Source of the DNA: Rhodobacteraceae bacterium Alg231-30
GTDB taxonomy: Bacteria; Pseudomonadota; Alphaproteobacteria; Rhodobacterales; Rhodobacteraceae
Length of the DNA stretch: 64,000 nucleotides
Assembly (NCBI GenBank): GCA_900143615.1
Contig: FREU01000005.1
Coordinates: 84-64,083, forward strand
Reading direction: 5' to 3'
Of the stretch, positions 54,107 through 63,891 are shown piece after piece; position 1 is the first letter of the stretch; the number at the start of each line of letters is the position of its first letter. The notes under the pieces are model-generated. The model was not told where the DNA came from. It saw nothing but the letters and a program-made list of their open reading frames with translations, and made no database searches. The position numbers were made by a program, and so were the translations under genes.

Positions 54107-55321
54107 ATGCCGACAGAACGCGTCACATTTCCCGGTCATAACGGTGATATGCTTGCAGCTCGACTGGATTTGCCAGACGGCCCTCATCTAGCGACTGCGC
54201 TCTTTGCGCATTGTTTCACCTGTTCCAAAGACATACCCGCCGCGCGCCGAATTGCGGGGCGATTGTCGGCCATGGGCATCGCCGTGCTCCGTTTTGACTT
54301 CACTGGATTAGGCCATTCCGAAGGAGAGTTCTCCAACACAACATTCTCCTCAAACGTTGAAGACCTAACCGCTGCTGCGGCATTCTTGGCCTCTCGCGGT
54401 TCACCGCCAAATCTTCTTATCGGCCATTCCCTCGGCGGCGCGGCCGTCCTTCGGGCCGCCAAAGATATAGCGTCGGTTCAGGCTGTTGCAACAATCGGCG
54501 CGCCCTTTGATCCAGAGCATGTCACACATAACTTTGGCGGCGCGCTGGAGCATATTTCACAGACAGGTCAGGCTCAGGTTAATCTTGGGGGCCGCCCCTT
54601 CACGATCCGCAAGTCTTTCATTGACGACGTTGCTTGCCAAAACCTAACCCCCGCCATAAGCGGTTTGGGCAAAGCCCTGTTGGTCCTGCATGCGCCGCTT
54701 GACGATGTGGTTGGCATCGAGAACGCAAGCCAGATTTTCATGGCCGCCAAACACCCCAAAAGCTTTGTGACACTGGACGATGCTGACCATCTTATTTCGC
54801 GCGCTGAAGATGCCGAATACGCTGCTGACGTCATTTCGGCATGGGCCGCGCGCTATCTGGATTTGCGTCCCCCCGCCCCGCCCCCTGGAGCTCCGGAAGG
54901 GATCGTGCGGGTCTCTGAGGCCGATGCATCCGGTTTCTTGCAAGACGTTAACTCAGGCCCTTTGCATCACACATTGGCCGATGAACCACTGGCGTATGGC
55001 GGTACCAATCGTGGCATGACTCCATATGGCTTTCTTGCCGCGGGATTAGGTGCCTGTACCTCGATGACGATCCGCATGTATGCACGGCGCAAGGGCTGGC
55101 CGCTTGACCATATCTGGGTTGATGTCTCCCACGATAAAGTCCACGCCCGCGACGCCGACACAGGCGCACCGTCCAAAGCCGATACATTTACCCGCGTCAT
55201 TCACCTAACAGGGGCTCTAGATGCTGCACAGCGTCAACGCTTGCGAGAGATCGCAGACAGATGTCCTGTCCACCAAACGTTGGAACGCACATCCCAAGTT
55301 GACACGTCGCTTGCAGAGTAA
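54107..55321 (+). CDS. Alpha/beta hydrolase - OsmC family fusion protein
   Basis: A 404-residue two-domain protein. Residues ~1-250 are an alpha/beta hydrolase (nucleophile elbow IGHSLGGAAVL, late Asp/His in APLDDVVG and DADHL). Residues ~270-404 are an OsmC/Ohr peroxide-reductase-like domain with its Cys pair (GLGACTSMT and RCPVH). This fusion is known in several proteobacteria, and a thiol-peroxidase role is likely. The start at 54107 follows AAAGGAGC. Confidence 0.9.
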   Translation: MPTERVTFPGHNGDMLAARLDLPDGPHLATALFAHCFTCSKDIPAARRIAGRLSAMGIAVLRFDFTGLGHSEGEFSNTTFSSNVEDLTAAAAFLASRGSPPNLLIGHSLGGAAVLRAAKDIASVQAVATIGAPFDPEHVTHNFGGALEHISQTGQAQVNLGGRPFTIRKSFIDDVACQNLTPAISGLGKALLVLHAPLDDVVGIENASQIFMAAKHPKSFVTLDDADHLISRAEDAEYAADVISAWAARYLDLRPPAPPPGAPEGIVRVSEADASGFLQDVNSGPLHHTLADEPLAYGGTNRGMTPYGFLAAGLGACTSMTIRMYARRKGWPLDHIWVDVSHDKVHARDADTGAPSKADTFTRVIHLTGALDAAQRQRLREIADRCPVHQTLERTSQVDTSLAE

Positions 55322-55368
55322 GAGCACGATGTCTAGTTGGTGTTGCACAAGAAAAGTGAAAACAGTCA

Positions 55369-55764
55369 ATGACACCCCATCAAGACGATCTGGATCTTCT
55401 CAAAGAGCTATTGGCTTGTGAAATTAAAGTCTGGGAGGCTCTTGTTGCAGGCGACACAGAAGAAGATGCCGCCGCTTTAGACGACAGCTTTCTAGGCCTA
55501 TATTCTGACGGCTACTCCGACAAAGCAGCGCACGTAGCCCAGCTCGACAATGGGCCCACTGTCAAAAAATTCACCCTGTCCCAACATCGCGTTCTGATAC
55601 TAGGTAAAGATCACGCCATGCTTTGTTATCATGCCAAATTCCAACGGTGTGGCCACCAAAATTGCGAATCCATGTGGGTATCCTCGGTTTGGCAGCGCGC
55701 CAACGCGGGCTGGATCAACATCTTCAGCCAAGACACACCCGTTTCAGACTGGAAACCAGTTTAA
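55369..55764 (+). CDS. SnoaL/DUF4440-like (NTF2 fold) protein
   Basis: A 131-residue protein with an NTF2-like layout: an N-terminal helix (LLKELLACEIKVWEALVAGD), then a beta sheet (FTLSQHRVLILGKDHAMLCY, SSVWQRANAGWINIF). It follows the OsmC fusion after 47 bp. Function unknown. Confidence 0.7.
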   Translation: MTPHQDDLDLLKELLACEIKVWEALVAGDTEEDAAALDDSFLGLYSDGYSDKAAHVAQLDNGPTVKKFTLSQHRVLILGKDHAMLCYHAKFQRCGHQNCESMWVSSVWQRANAGWINIFSQDTPVSDWKPV

Positions 55765-55803
55765 GACAGAGGTTGCTGCAATCGCACGCGCCACTGATTT
55801 CGG

Positions 55804-56118
55804 CTAACGTCGCGGAGACGGCCTCGAAGGTCTGGGCGCAGGTCTTGAAATGGGTGGTTTTGGCGCAATCGGGTGAACCGGACGCGGTGGCTTAGGACGT
55901 GGTGGCTCAATGGGATGTACAGGCTTTGGCGGCTTTGGCCGATCGGGGCGGTCGGGGCGATGGGGCCGATCGTGGTAGTAATCGTTCCACAGCATTGAAT
56001 CGTAGTAGACCCCAACGTGGGTTGACGAGGTGCCCGTTGAGTCACATGCAGACACGACCAGTGCGCCACTGACCAAAATACCAACCAAGCGAAGACGATA
56101 ACTCGAAAGAACACTCAT
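55804..56118 (-). CDS. Proline-rich lipoprotein
   Basis: A 104-residue protein. Its signal peptide ends in the lipobox LVVSAC, then a short YYDSMLWNDYYHDR segment leads into ~60 residues of Pro/Arg/His/Lys repeats (RPDRPDRPKPPKP and relatives). It is probably anchored in a membrane, with the basic tail reaching peptidoglycan or outer-membrane polysaccharide. The ATG at 56118 has TGAGGT upstream. It lies 10 bp after the next upstream gene on this strand. Confidence 0.65.
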   Translation of the reverse strand: MSVLSSYRLRLVGILVSGALVVSACDSTGTSSTHVGVYYDSMLWNDYYHDRPHRPDRPDRPKPPKPVHPIEPPRPKPPRPVHPIAPKPPISRPAPRPSRPSPRR

Positions 56119-56128
56119 ACTTGCGACC

Positions 56129-56695
56129 TCACTTTGCCTGAATGGAGTTGTAAATTGCATTGACGTCTTCCAAAGCCGCCGCATCATATCCGGGTGCCAA
56201 GACCGTCAAGCTGAACACAACGCGGCCATTGGGCAAATCGATCAACATCGCAGTAAAATGGATACGCCTCCCGTCCCGTCTCCCGTTCCCCTGCGCAACG
56301 CGTGCCGGATAACCAGACACACTTCGCGTTTCGACCTTTGTAATCTCTGGGTCCTTCACAATGAACTGGCTGGCTGCGCGTGCATATTCTTCGCCTTCAG
56401 CCAGGTTACGAACACCGGCTGGCGAGGAAAAGCCAACCCAAACGCCTGCGTCCTGCTCCGGCAAAAGACCGATGACACGTTTGACCTCACGCGGCGCATC
56501 TTCACCAGGAGGGGTTAAACGCCGATCTCCGCCAACGCGAGCCGTCCAAAAGTCGGGCACCTCAATGCTAAAAATTGGTCTATCACCGTCAGTATAACTT
56601 AGAGATGTTCCAGCGCATGAAAACGCTGGCCAAAACGCCAAAACTGCGGTCGCCAAAGCGTATAAAGCTCTTCTTCTTTTTTGAAAATCGGGCAT
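56129..56695 (-). CDS. Exported hypothetical protein
   Basis: A 188-residue protein with a signal peptide (ALYALATAVLAFWPAFSCAG) and a soluble domain with segments such as FSIEVPDFWTARVGGD. It is reminiscent of small periplasmic proteins with a PsbP-like or YfdX-like fold, but I cannot assign it. The internal start at 56695 is preferred, since the signal peptide begins there. It probably forms a unit with the proline-rich lipoprotein. Confidence 0.6.
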   Translation of the reverse strand: MPDFQKRRRALYALATAVLAFWPAFSCAGTSLSYTDGDRPIFSIEVPDFWTARVGGDRRLTPPGEDAPREVKRVIGLLPEQDAGVWVGFSSPAGVRNLAEGEEYARAASQFIVKDPEITKVETRSVSGYPARVAQGNGRRDGRRIHFTAMLIDLPNGRVVFSLTVLAPGYDAAALEDVNAIYNSIQAK

Positions 56696-56918
56696 TTTTG
56701 CGTAAGACTCTTTTGTGGAAATAAAAGTCATCCTAACGGCTGCTTTTAATCTGTCTACATAGACTCCGCTGATGGCCCCCATGCGGGCAGCACCAACGCT
56801 TGTCAAAATCGCTCACAAAATAAGGCGGTCGCGCGGCAATTCGCATCTCTCGCCTTGCCGCCCGTCGCCCTTCAGTCTAAACCGCGCGCAACCCTGCGTA
56901 ACAAAATAAGGCTGTGAT

Positions 56919-58223
56919 ATGATCCCCCGCTATGCTCGCCCCGATATGGTTGCCATTTGGTCACCCGAAACCAAGTTCCGCATCTGGTATGAAATCGAGG
57001 CCCACGCTTGTGACGCACAAGCAAAGTTGGGTGTGATCCCGCAAGAGAACGCCGACGCAGTCTGGAAAGCCAAAGACGTCGAATTCGACGTAGCCCGCAT
57101 CGATGAGATCGAAGCCGTCACCAAACATGACGTCATCGCTTTCTTGACGCACCTCGCCGAACACGTTGGATCTGATGAAGCACGGTTTGTGCACCAAGGC
57201 ATGACCAGCTCCGATGTTTTGGACACTTGTCTGAATGTCCAACTGGTGCGCGCATCCGACATTCTGATCAAAGACATGGAAGCTCTGCTCGCCGCGCTGA
57301 AAAAACGCGCAATTGAGCACAAGGACACAGTGCGCGTTGGCCGCTCACACGGCATCCACGCTGAACCAACAACCATGGGGCTGACCTTTGCGCGCTTCTA
57401 CGCGGAGATGGATCGCAACCTGTCCCGCCTGAAAGCGGTACGTGAAGAAATCGCAACCGGCGCAATCTCAGGTGCAGTTGGTACATTCGCCAACATCGAA
57501 CCTTTCGTTGAAGAATATGTCTGCGAACAACTTGGCCTGAGCCCCGAGCCGATTTCCACACAGGTTATCCCTCGTGATCGCCACGCAATGTTCTTTGCCG
57601 TTCTTGGCGTAATCGCCTCCTCGATTGAAAATGTTGCGATTGAAATCCGTCACATGCAACGCACCGAAGTGCTGGAAGGCGCTGAATTCTTCTCGATGGG
57701 TCAAAAAGGCTCTTCGGCGATGCCGCACAAAAAGAACCCTGTTCTGACTGAAAACCTGACAGGTCTAGCCCGTCTGGTACGCATGGCGGTTGTGCCTGCG
57801 ATGGAAAACGTCGCGCTGTGGCACGAGCGTGATATTTCGCACTCTTCCGTTGAGCGCGCTATCGGTCCTGATGCAACAGTAACACTGGACTTTGCCCTGA
57901 ACCGTTTGACTGGCGTGATCGACAAAATGTTGATCTTCCCTGATAACATGCTGGACAACATGAATAAATTCCCGGGTCTCGTGATGAGCCAGCGGGTTTT
58001 GTTGGCCCTGACCCAGGCTGGTGTATCGCGCGAAGATGCCTACTCAATGGTGCAGCGCAACGCGCTCAAGGTCTGGGAATTCCGCACAGACTTCCGCGAA
58101 GAGCTATTGGCTGACACCGACGTTGTCGCCGCTCTTGGTGAGGACGGTGTGAACGCAAAATTCGACATGGAATATCACACCAAACATGTCGACACGATTT
58201 TTGCACGGGTTTTCAAAGACTAA
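56919..58223 (+). CDS. purB: Adenylosuccinate lyase
   Basis: A 434-residue member of the fumarase/aspartase superfamily. The signature loop is GQKGSSAMPHKKNPVLTEN, the catalytic His region GMTSSDVLDTCLNVQL, and the second RSHGIHAEPTTMG. It catalyses two steps of purine synthesis (SAICAR to AICAR, and adenylosuccinate to AMP). A strong terminator follows. Confidence 0.98.
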   Translation: MIPRYARPDMVAIWSPETKFRIWYEIEAHACDAQAKLGVIPQENADAVWKAKDVEFDVARIDEIEAVTKHDVIAFLTHLAEHVGSDEARFVHQGMTSSDVLDTCLNVQLVRASDILIKDMEALLAALKKRAIEHKDTVRVGRSHGIHAEPTTMGLTFARFYAEMDRNLSRLKAVREEIATGAISGAVGTFANIEPFVEEYVCEQLGLSPEPISTQVIPRDRHAMFFAVLGVIASSIENVAIEIRHMQRTEVLEGAEFFSMGQKGSSAMPHKKNPVLTENLTGLARLVRMAVVPAMENVALWHERDISHSSVERAIGPDATVTLDFALNRLTGVIDKMLIFPDNMLDNMNKFPGLVMSQRVLLALTQAGVSREDAYSMVQRNALKVWEFRTDFREELLADTDVVAALGEDGVNAKFDMEYHTKHVDTIFARVFKD

Positions 58224-58250
58224 TCAACCCAGCCCCCTGAACAAACCTAA

Positions 58251-58279
58251 GGCCGTAGCATTCCGCTGCGGCCTTTTTT
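58251..58279 (+). terminator. Rho-independent terminator of purB
   Basis: GGCCGTAGC pairs with GCTGCGGCC (one T-G pair) around ATTCC and is followed by six T, 27 bp after the stop. Confidence 0.92.
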
Positions 58280-58421
58280 GCATGCATCCTAACGCGTGCG
58301 TGATTTCAACGTGTTTTTGATCCATGCTACGTTTCTATAAGTAATCAAATTAACCTCGCAACGCGGGTCTACGTATTTCAGGGTCGAAAAAGCCCAACGC
58401 ACATAAAGAAGGAAGACTGAC

Positions 58422-58967
58422 ATGAAGGCATTTCAACTTGCCATCGCAGCCATCGCCTTTGGCGCATTTACCGCACCCGTCTTCGCGGCAGGCAGTGACG
58501 ACAATTCGGCTCCAGAGCCCACAACCACTGTCAAAGAATGCAAAAAGAACAAGGTTTGGAGCAGCAAAAAGGGTCGCTGTGTAAAGCCTGAAAATGCCAG
58601 TTTGAGTGATGAACAGCTGTATAACGACATTCGCAGCCTCGCCTATGCAGGGCGCTATGAGCATGCCCAGTCAATCCTCAGCGCGATGCCGGATCAGCAG
58701 GATGACCGCGCCTTGACCTACTGGGGCTTCACGCATCGCAAACTTGGCAACGTCGATCAGGCAATGATTTTTTACCAAAAGGCGCTCGCCACCAACCCCG
58801 ACAACCTGCTTGCGCGCTCTTACATGGGACAGGCTTTTGTCGAGACAAATCAGCTTGACCTAGCCCGCGCGCAGCTCAGCGAAATTCGCACTCGTGGCGG
58901 CAGTGACGGCTGGGCAGCGCACTCTCTCGCCGCATCCATCCAGTCCGGCACAGTTTTCAACTACTGA
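58422..58967 (+). CDS. Exported TPR-repeat protein
   Basis: A 181-residue protein with a signal peptide (AIAAIAFGAFTAPVFAAG), a small Cys-containing Lys-rich segment (CKKNKVWSSKKGRCVKP) and two or three tetratricopeptide units (YAGRYEHAQSILSAM, KLGNVDQAMIFYQKALATNP, QLDLARAQLSEI). It is likely a periplasmic protein-protein interaction factor. Good GGAAG site before the ATG. Confidence 0.8.
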   Translation: MKAFQLAIAAIAFGAFTAPVFAAGSDDNSAPEPTTTVKECKKNKVWSSKKGRCVKPENASLSDEQLYNDIRSLAYAGRYEHAQSILSAMPDQQDDRALTYWGFTHRKLGNVDQAMIFYQKALATNPDNLLARSYMGQAFVETNQLDLARAQLSEIRTRGGSDGWAAHSLAASIQSGTVFNY

Positions 58968-59033
58968 TCGGTTTTTGTTCAGGGATTCTTTAGTCTTGAG
59001 TGGTTCAGTGCCTTCAAGACTAAGGAGCCCTTA

Positions 59034-60119
59034 ATGAGCAGTACAACTCAGCTTGCCCGCCTGACACCAATGTCCGATGACGAGGCCGTCGACACGGTGG
59101 CTGAACGGCCCAAAAACCTGACCAAGAAACAAAAGGCCGCCATTATTGTCCGCTTTCTCTTGAACGAGGGGGCAGATCTGTCGCTTGATGACCTGTCAGA
59201 AAGTCAACAATCAGAGTTGACCTATTTGATGGGTGACATGGGCTATATCCATCGTGACACGCTGGGCGACGTTCTCATGGAATTTGCGCATGAGCTTGAA
59301 TCTATTGGACTGTCTTTTCCCAATGGAATTTCCGGCGCCCTGAATGCCCTTGATGGCCGCATCAGCCCCCTAACCGCTGCACGGCTGCGCAAAGAAGCGG
59401 GAGTGCGTCAATACGGCGACCCTTGGCGACGCATCAAAGCGCTGCCAATCGAAGATCTCGCCGAAATGCTGCGCTCAGAAAGCATCGAAGTTTCGGCCGT
59501 GTTGATCTCCAAGTTAGATGTGGACAAAGCAGCCAAACTTCTGGCCCTCGTTCCCGGAGACAAAGCCCGCCGGATCACCTATGCCGTTTCAATGACCGGA
59601 GGCATCACCCCCGAAGCGGTGGACCGTATTGGTCTGTCTTTGGCATGCCAAATGGACGATGCGCCCGCAAAAGCATTTGTCGCAAATCCGGCTGACCGGA
59701 TCGGGGCCATTCTTAACAGTTCGACTGAGCAAAACCGCGATCAATTGCTGGATTCACTTGAGGAAAACGACAGCGAATTGGCGGGGCAAGTTCGTAAAAC
59801 AATATTTACGTACAAAGACATCCCGATGCGTGTCGAGCCGCGGGATGTGCCTCAGATTATTCGCGAAATAGACAACAATATACTCGTGGCGGCCTTTGCT
59901 CATGCAAAAGATGGCGAGCGTGGAGACGCGTCTGAGTTCTTGCTTGAAAACATGTCGTCGCGGCTCGCTGATCAAGTTCGCGAAGGCATTGACGAACGTG
60001 GTCGCGTGTCCAACCGCGACGGTGAAGCCGCTCTGACAGAAGTAACCGTTATGATCCGCAGTTTGGTTGCCGACGAAGCAATCGTACTCATACCGCTTGC
60101 AGGCGAAAAAGAGGAATAA
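59034..60119 (+). CDS. FliG-family protein
   Basis: A 361-residue protein with FliG-like organisation: an N-terminal region (LTKKQKAAIIVRFLLNEG), a middle armadillo part, and a FliG_C-type domain (IFTYKDIPMRVEPRDVPQIIREIDNNILVAAF). No other flagellar gene is beside it. It may be the only FliG of the strain encoded away from the main cluster, or a paralogue with another job. The charged FliG_C residues that contact the stator are only partly recognisable. Confidence 0.72.
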   Translation: MSSTTQLARLTPMSDDEAVDTVAERPKNLTKKQKAAIIVRFLLNEGADLSLDDLSESQQSELTYLMGDMGYIHRDTLGDVLMEFAHELESIGLSFPNGISGALNALDGRISPLTAARLRKEAGVRQYGDPWRRIKALPIEDLAEMLRSESIEVSAVLISKLDVDKAAKLLALVPGDKARRITYAVSMTGGITPEAVDRIGLSLACQMDDAPAKAFVANPADRIGAILNSSTEQNRDQLLDSLEENDSELAGQVRKTIFTYKDIPMRVEPRDVPQIIREIDNNILVAAFAHAKDGERGDASEFLLENMSSRLADQVREGIDERGRVSNRDGEAALTEVTVMIRSLVADEAIVLIPLAGEKEE

Positions 60120-60155
60120 TCCGCCCCACGGATCCACCCGCAAAGGTCGGCGCAG

Positions 60156-60857
60156 TTATTTTATCTGCGCCGCCGCAGCGATCGGACCACCTTTTTCGTG
60201 CTGTATCAGAACAACAACCGGATACTCTGGGTCGGTGTTAGAACTTGCCTTAAGAGTATCTTTCCCGTCCCATGCAGCCACAATGTCCCAGTCCCTAACA
60301 ACATTCGTATAGGTGATGGATTTTCCGGCATTTTCTCCACGTTTAATCGACACTTCCGCGGATGGGCGATATTGTACGACATGCACCGAATAATCGGCAG
60401 GCCGTGTGGAGGTCGCTTCGATCTTAACCCGTCCGCCATTGCGCGAAATCTCCACATCCACTTCACTTTGGCGCAGTTTGCTGTTGCGTATAAACTGTTC
60501 AAGCTTACCCGACTGAACACCCACAACATGATCGCGACCGTTAACAATCATCTGCGGTGTATAGACTGACCTGTGTCCGGCGGCGCGCGCGTAGCTCTTT
60601 TGGCGTTTGGCAAATTTGGGGTCAGCAAAGCTGTCCTTCCATCCGATATAGTCCCAATAGTCCACATGCAAAGCCAAGGCGATGACGTCATCACGCTTGG
60701 ACAATTCATTACGCATATACGCATCTGCTGGCGGACAGGATGAACACCCCTGCGACGTATAGAGTTCCACAACCACGAGCCCAGAGCTCTCCTCTGCCAT
60801 CGCGGTTGATGCAACCAACATCCAAATTGTCGAAAGAGTCCCTAAAATTCGGGTCAT
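60156..60857 (-). CDS. DUF1223 exported thioredoxin-like protein
   Basis: A 233-residue exported protein. The signal peptide ends near TAMAEES, followed by the DUF1223 start VVVELYTSQGCSSCPPADAY, with a CxxC pair as in thioredoxin-fold proteins, and ALHVDYWDYIGWKDSFADP. It is probably a periplasmic redox protein of unknown partner. The stop codon lies inside a 7-bp hairpin (GGCGCAG/CTGCGCC, 60149-60171) shared with the convergent FliG-family gene. Confidence 0.85.
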   Translation of the reverse strand: MTRILGTLSTIWMLVASTAMAEESSGLVVVELYTSQGCSSCPPADAYMRNELSKRDDVIALALHVDYWDYIGWKDSFADPKFAKRQKSYARAAGHRSVYTPQMIVNGRDHVVGVQSGKLEQFIRNSKLRQSEVDVEISRNGGRVKIEATSTRPADYSVHVVQYRPSAEVSIKRGENAGKSITYTNVVRDWDIVAAWDGKDTLKASSNTDPEYPVVVLIQHEKGGPIAAAAQIK

Positions 60858-61044
60858 ATTTTGGTCCGTCTATTGTTCCGTTCCCCAACACCTTACTAGG
60901 CAGCATTGTAATGAAACGCCAATCAATGTTTTGCGAGAAAAAATGAAGCAGCGAAAAATTGATCGCCCTATTTTCCTCCACACTCGCGCCCCCCTGCTCC
61001 TCCAGACCATGGTTGCGCACGGCGACTGTGCGCTCCCTACATGC

Positions 61045-61078
61045 AAAAGGGCGCCACAATGCAATGTGGCGCCCTTTT
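61045..61078 (-). terminator. Rho-independent terminator of acnB
   Basis: A 14-bp perfect stem, AAAAGGGCGCCACA with TGTGGCGCCCTTTT, has a T-run on both strands and lies 24 bp after the acnB stop. It can act in both directions. Confidence 0.9.
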
Positions 61079-61101
61079 AATTCTTTAATTTGTGCCAGCG
61101 C

Positions 61102-63891
61102 TTAGAAATGCGCTGACTTGGTGGTTGCAGGCACCTGCAGGGGCGGCGCGAACTTGGTCAGGTCGATGCCCTCCACGGCTTCTTTGTACTCTTCCAGCGT
61201 TGGTGTGCGTCCAAGGATTGCCGACAGAACCACCAGCGGGGTCGATGCCAGCAACGATTCACCTTTCTTGGAGGTGCTGTCACCCACAACGCGACCCTGG
61301 AACAGACGGGTCGAAGTCGCCAGAACGGTGTCACCCTTTGCCGCCTTCTCTTGGTTGCCCATGCAGAGGTTACAGCCGGGGCGCTCAAGATAGAGAATGT
61401 TCTCATACTCGGTGCGGGCCTGCTCTTTCGGGAAGAGATCGTCGAACTCAAAACCCGAGTATTTCTGCAGGATGTCCCAGTCGCCTTCAGCCTTCATCTC
61501 ATCAATGATGTTGTAAGTCGGCGCAGCGACCACAAGCGGGGCTTTGAACTCGACTTTGCCCTTGGCGGCTTCGAGATTCTTAAGCATCTGGGCCACGATC
61601 TTGATGTCGCCCTTATGCACCATGCAGGAGCCCACAAAGCCAAGATCCACTTTCTTCTCAGCGTTGTAAAAGCTGATTGGGCGGATGGTGTCGTGGGTGT
61701 AACGCTTAGACACATCGGCGTTGTTCACGTCAGGGTCCGCAATCATTGGCTCAACAATCGCGTCCAGATCGACGACCACTTCGGCGAAGTACTTGGCATT
61801 GTCATCAGGACTCAGCGCAGGTTTCTCGCCAGATTTGATCTCGGCGATACGGGCGTCGGCGATGGCGATCAGCTTCGCCAGCATGCCATTTTCGTGCTCC
61901 ATGCCTTTGTCGATCATGATCTGGATGCGCGACTTGGCCAGCTCGAGCGAACCAATCAGAGTTTCATCGTTGGAGATACAGACAGAAGCCTTGGCTTTCA
62001 TCTCTGCGGTCCAGTCGGTGAAGGTAAAGGCTTGGTCAGCCAAAAGCGTACCGATGTGGACCTCGATCACACGACCTTGGAAGACGTTGTCGCCGTGCTG
62101 TGCCAACATCTGTTGTTGTGTGGCGTGCACCACGTCGCGGAAGTCCATGTGGTCTGCCATTTGGCCTTTGAAGGTCACTTTCACGGACTCTGGGATCGGC
62201 ATCGAAGCCTCACCGGTTGCCAGCGCCAGGGCCACGGTGCCGGAGTCCGCACCAAACGCCACGCCTTTGGACATGCGGGTGTGGCTGTCGCCGCCGATGA
62301 TCACAGCCCAGTCATCCACGGTGATGTCGTTTAGCACCTTGTGGATCACGTCTGTCATGGCGTGATAGTCGCCCTTCGGGTCACGGCCGGTCACCAGACC
62401 AAAGTCGTTCATGAACTTCATCAGACGCGGTGTATTGGCTTGGGCCTTTTTGTCCCAAACAGAAGCTGTGTGACAGCCAGACTGATAGGCGCCGTCCACA
62501 ATGGAGGACACGACAGTGGCGGCCATGGCTTCCAGTTCCTGCATCGTCATCAGGCCGGTGGTGTCTTGGGAGCCAACGATGTTGACCTGAACACGAACGT
62601 CCGATCCTGCATGTAGGGTTTTGCCCGGTGTGGTGCCGACAGCATTTTTGTTGAAGATCTTTTCAACGGCGGTCAGGCCCTGGCCTTCGTGACTGATTTC
62701 TTTGGATGGTGCAAAGACAGGAGTTGGGGCAACACCCAGCGCCTCGGCCGCAAATGTCTGAAGCTTTTTGCCAAAGACAATGGCGTAAGAGCCGCCGGCC
62801 TTCATGAATTCCGCCTTTTGCGGGGTGAAGGACGATGCCACATCAACCAGCTCTTCGCCGTCTTCGCTCAGAAGTTTTTTGTTCTTTGTGTCGATCTTCA
62901 GAACCGTGCCGGTTTCCACTGAATATTTTTGTTCAAGGACAGGGTTGCCGTCGTTGTTCAGGATGGCGTTACCGTCTTCGTCCACTTTCTTGACCCAATT
63001 CTTAAGGTCTAGACCGATGCCGCCAGTCACGCCCACGGTGGTCAGAAAGATCGGTGAAATGCCATTGGTGCCCGCCACGATCGGCGCGTAGTTCACAAAT
63101 GGTACATACGGCGACGCTTGTTTACCGGTCCAGAGCGCGACGTTGTTCACACCTGACATACGAGAGGAACCCACACCCATGGTGCCTTTTTCGGCAATCA
63201 GCATGACCTGCTTGCCAGGGTGCTGCAGCTTAAGCTCTTCGATATGCTTCTGCGCAGCTTCGGTGATCATGCATTTGCCATGCAGTTCGCGATCCGCACG
63301 GCTGTGTGCCTCAGCGCCCGGCGACAACAGGTCAGTGGAAATATCACCTTCGCCGGCGATGAAGGTCACAATTTCGATCTCTTCGTCGATTTGCGGCAGC
63401 TTGGTGAAAAACTCTGCTTTGGCGTAGCTTTCCAGAATGTCCTTGGCCACAGCATTGCCCGCCTCCAGAGCCTCAGACAGCCTTGCGGTATCGGCATCAT
63501 AGAGGAACACTTGAGTCTTCAGCACCTCAGCCGCTTGGCCAGCAACCGCAGCATCCTCTCCCAGCGCCAGATCCAGCAGCACGCGCACTGATGGGCCGCC
63601 TTTCATATGCGACAACAATTCAAAGGCAAATTCCGTGCTGATTTCAGCCAAGTTGACCGTTCCCTGAATGACTTCTTTCAGAAAATCCGCCTTCACGCCC
63701 GCAGCACTGGTGGTGCCAGGCAAGGTGTTGTAAATGAAGTATTTAAGAGAGTCTTCCCGAGCAGGGTTGCTTGGTTCTTTGATTTGCTCGATCAGCTCGG
63801 CAACCAAAGCACCATCATCGATGGGCTTGGGGTTCAATCCTTGCTCTTTACGGGTGGCGATCTCGGTTAGGTAGTCGGTGTACAGGCTCAT
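61102..63891 (-). CDS. acnB: Aconitate hydratase B (aconitase / 2-methylisocitrate dehydratase)
   Basis: A 929-residue AcnB-type aconitase. The N-terminal HEAT-like domain (~1-160) and swivel domain precede the [4Fe-4S] catalytic domains. Cluster cysteines lie in GCHTAS, GFVGSCMVHKGDI and PGCNLCMGNQ, and the active-site region is IGGDSHTRMSKG. It isomerises citrate to isocitrate in the TCA cycle. About 110 bp of upstream sequence remain before the window ends. Confidence 0.98.
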   Translation of the reverse strand: MSLYTDYLTEIATRKEQGLNPKPIDDGALVAELIEQIKEPSNPAREDSLKYFIYNTLPGTTSAAGVKADFLKEVIQGTVNLAEISTEFAFELLSHMKGGPSVRVLLDLALGEDAAVAGQAAEVLKTQVFLYDADTARLSEALEAGNAVAKDILESYAKAEFFTKLPQIDEEIEIVTFIAGEGDISTDLLSPGAEAHSRADRELHGKCMITEAAQKHIEELKLQHPGKQVMLIAEKGTMGVGSSRMSGVNNVALWTGKQASPYVPFVNYAPIVAGTNGISPIFLTTVGVTGGIGLDLKNWVKKVDEDGNAILNNDGNPVLEQKYSVETGTVLKIDTKNKKLLSEDGEELVDVASSFTPQKAEFMKAGGSYAIVFGKKLQTFAAEALGVAPTPVFAPSKEISHEGQGLTAVEKIFNKNAVGTTPGKTLHAGSDVRVQVNIVGSQDTTGLMTMQELEAMAATVVSSIVDGAYQSGCHTASVWDKKAQANTPRLMKFMNDFGLVTGRDPKGDYHAMTDVIHKVLNDITVDDWAVIIGGDSHTRMSKGVAFGADSGTVALALATGEASMPIPESVKVTFKGQMADHMDFRDVVHATQQQMLAQHGDNVFQGRVIEVHIGTLLADQAFTFTDWTAEMKAKASVCISNDETLIGSLELAKSRIQIMIDKGMEHENGMLAKLIAIADARIAEIKSGEKPALSPDDNAKYFAEVVVDLDAIVEPMIADPDVNNADVSKRYTHDTIRPISFYNAEKKVDLGFVGSCMVHKGDIKIVAQMLKNLEAAKGKVEFKAPLVVAAPTYNIIDEMKAEGDWDILQKYSGFEFDDLFPKEQARTEYENILYLERPGCNLCMGNQEKAAKGDTVLATSTRLFQGRVVGDSTSKKGESLLASTPLVVLSAILGRTPTLEEYKEAVEGIDLTKFAPPLQVPATTKSAHF

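Noticed and set aside
61351-62334. 327-codon plus-strand frame inside acnB
   Set aside because: It is antisense to a highly conserved gene with strong codon bias, which creates long false frames; it has no recognisable protein features.
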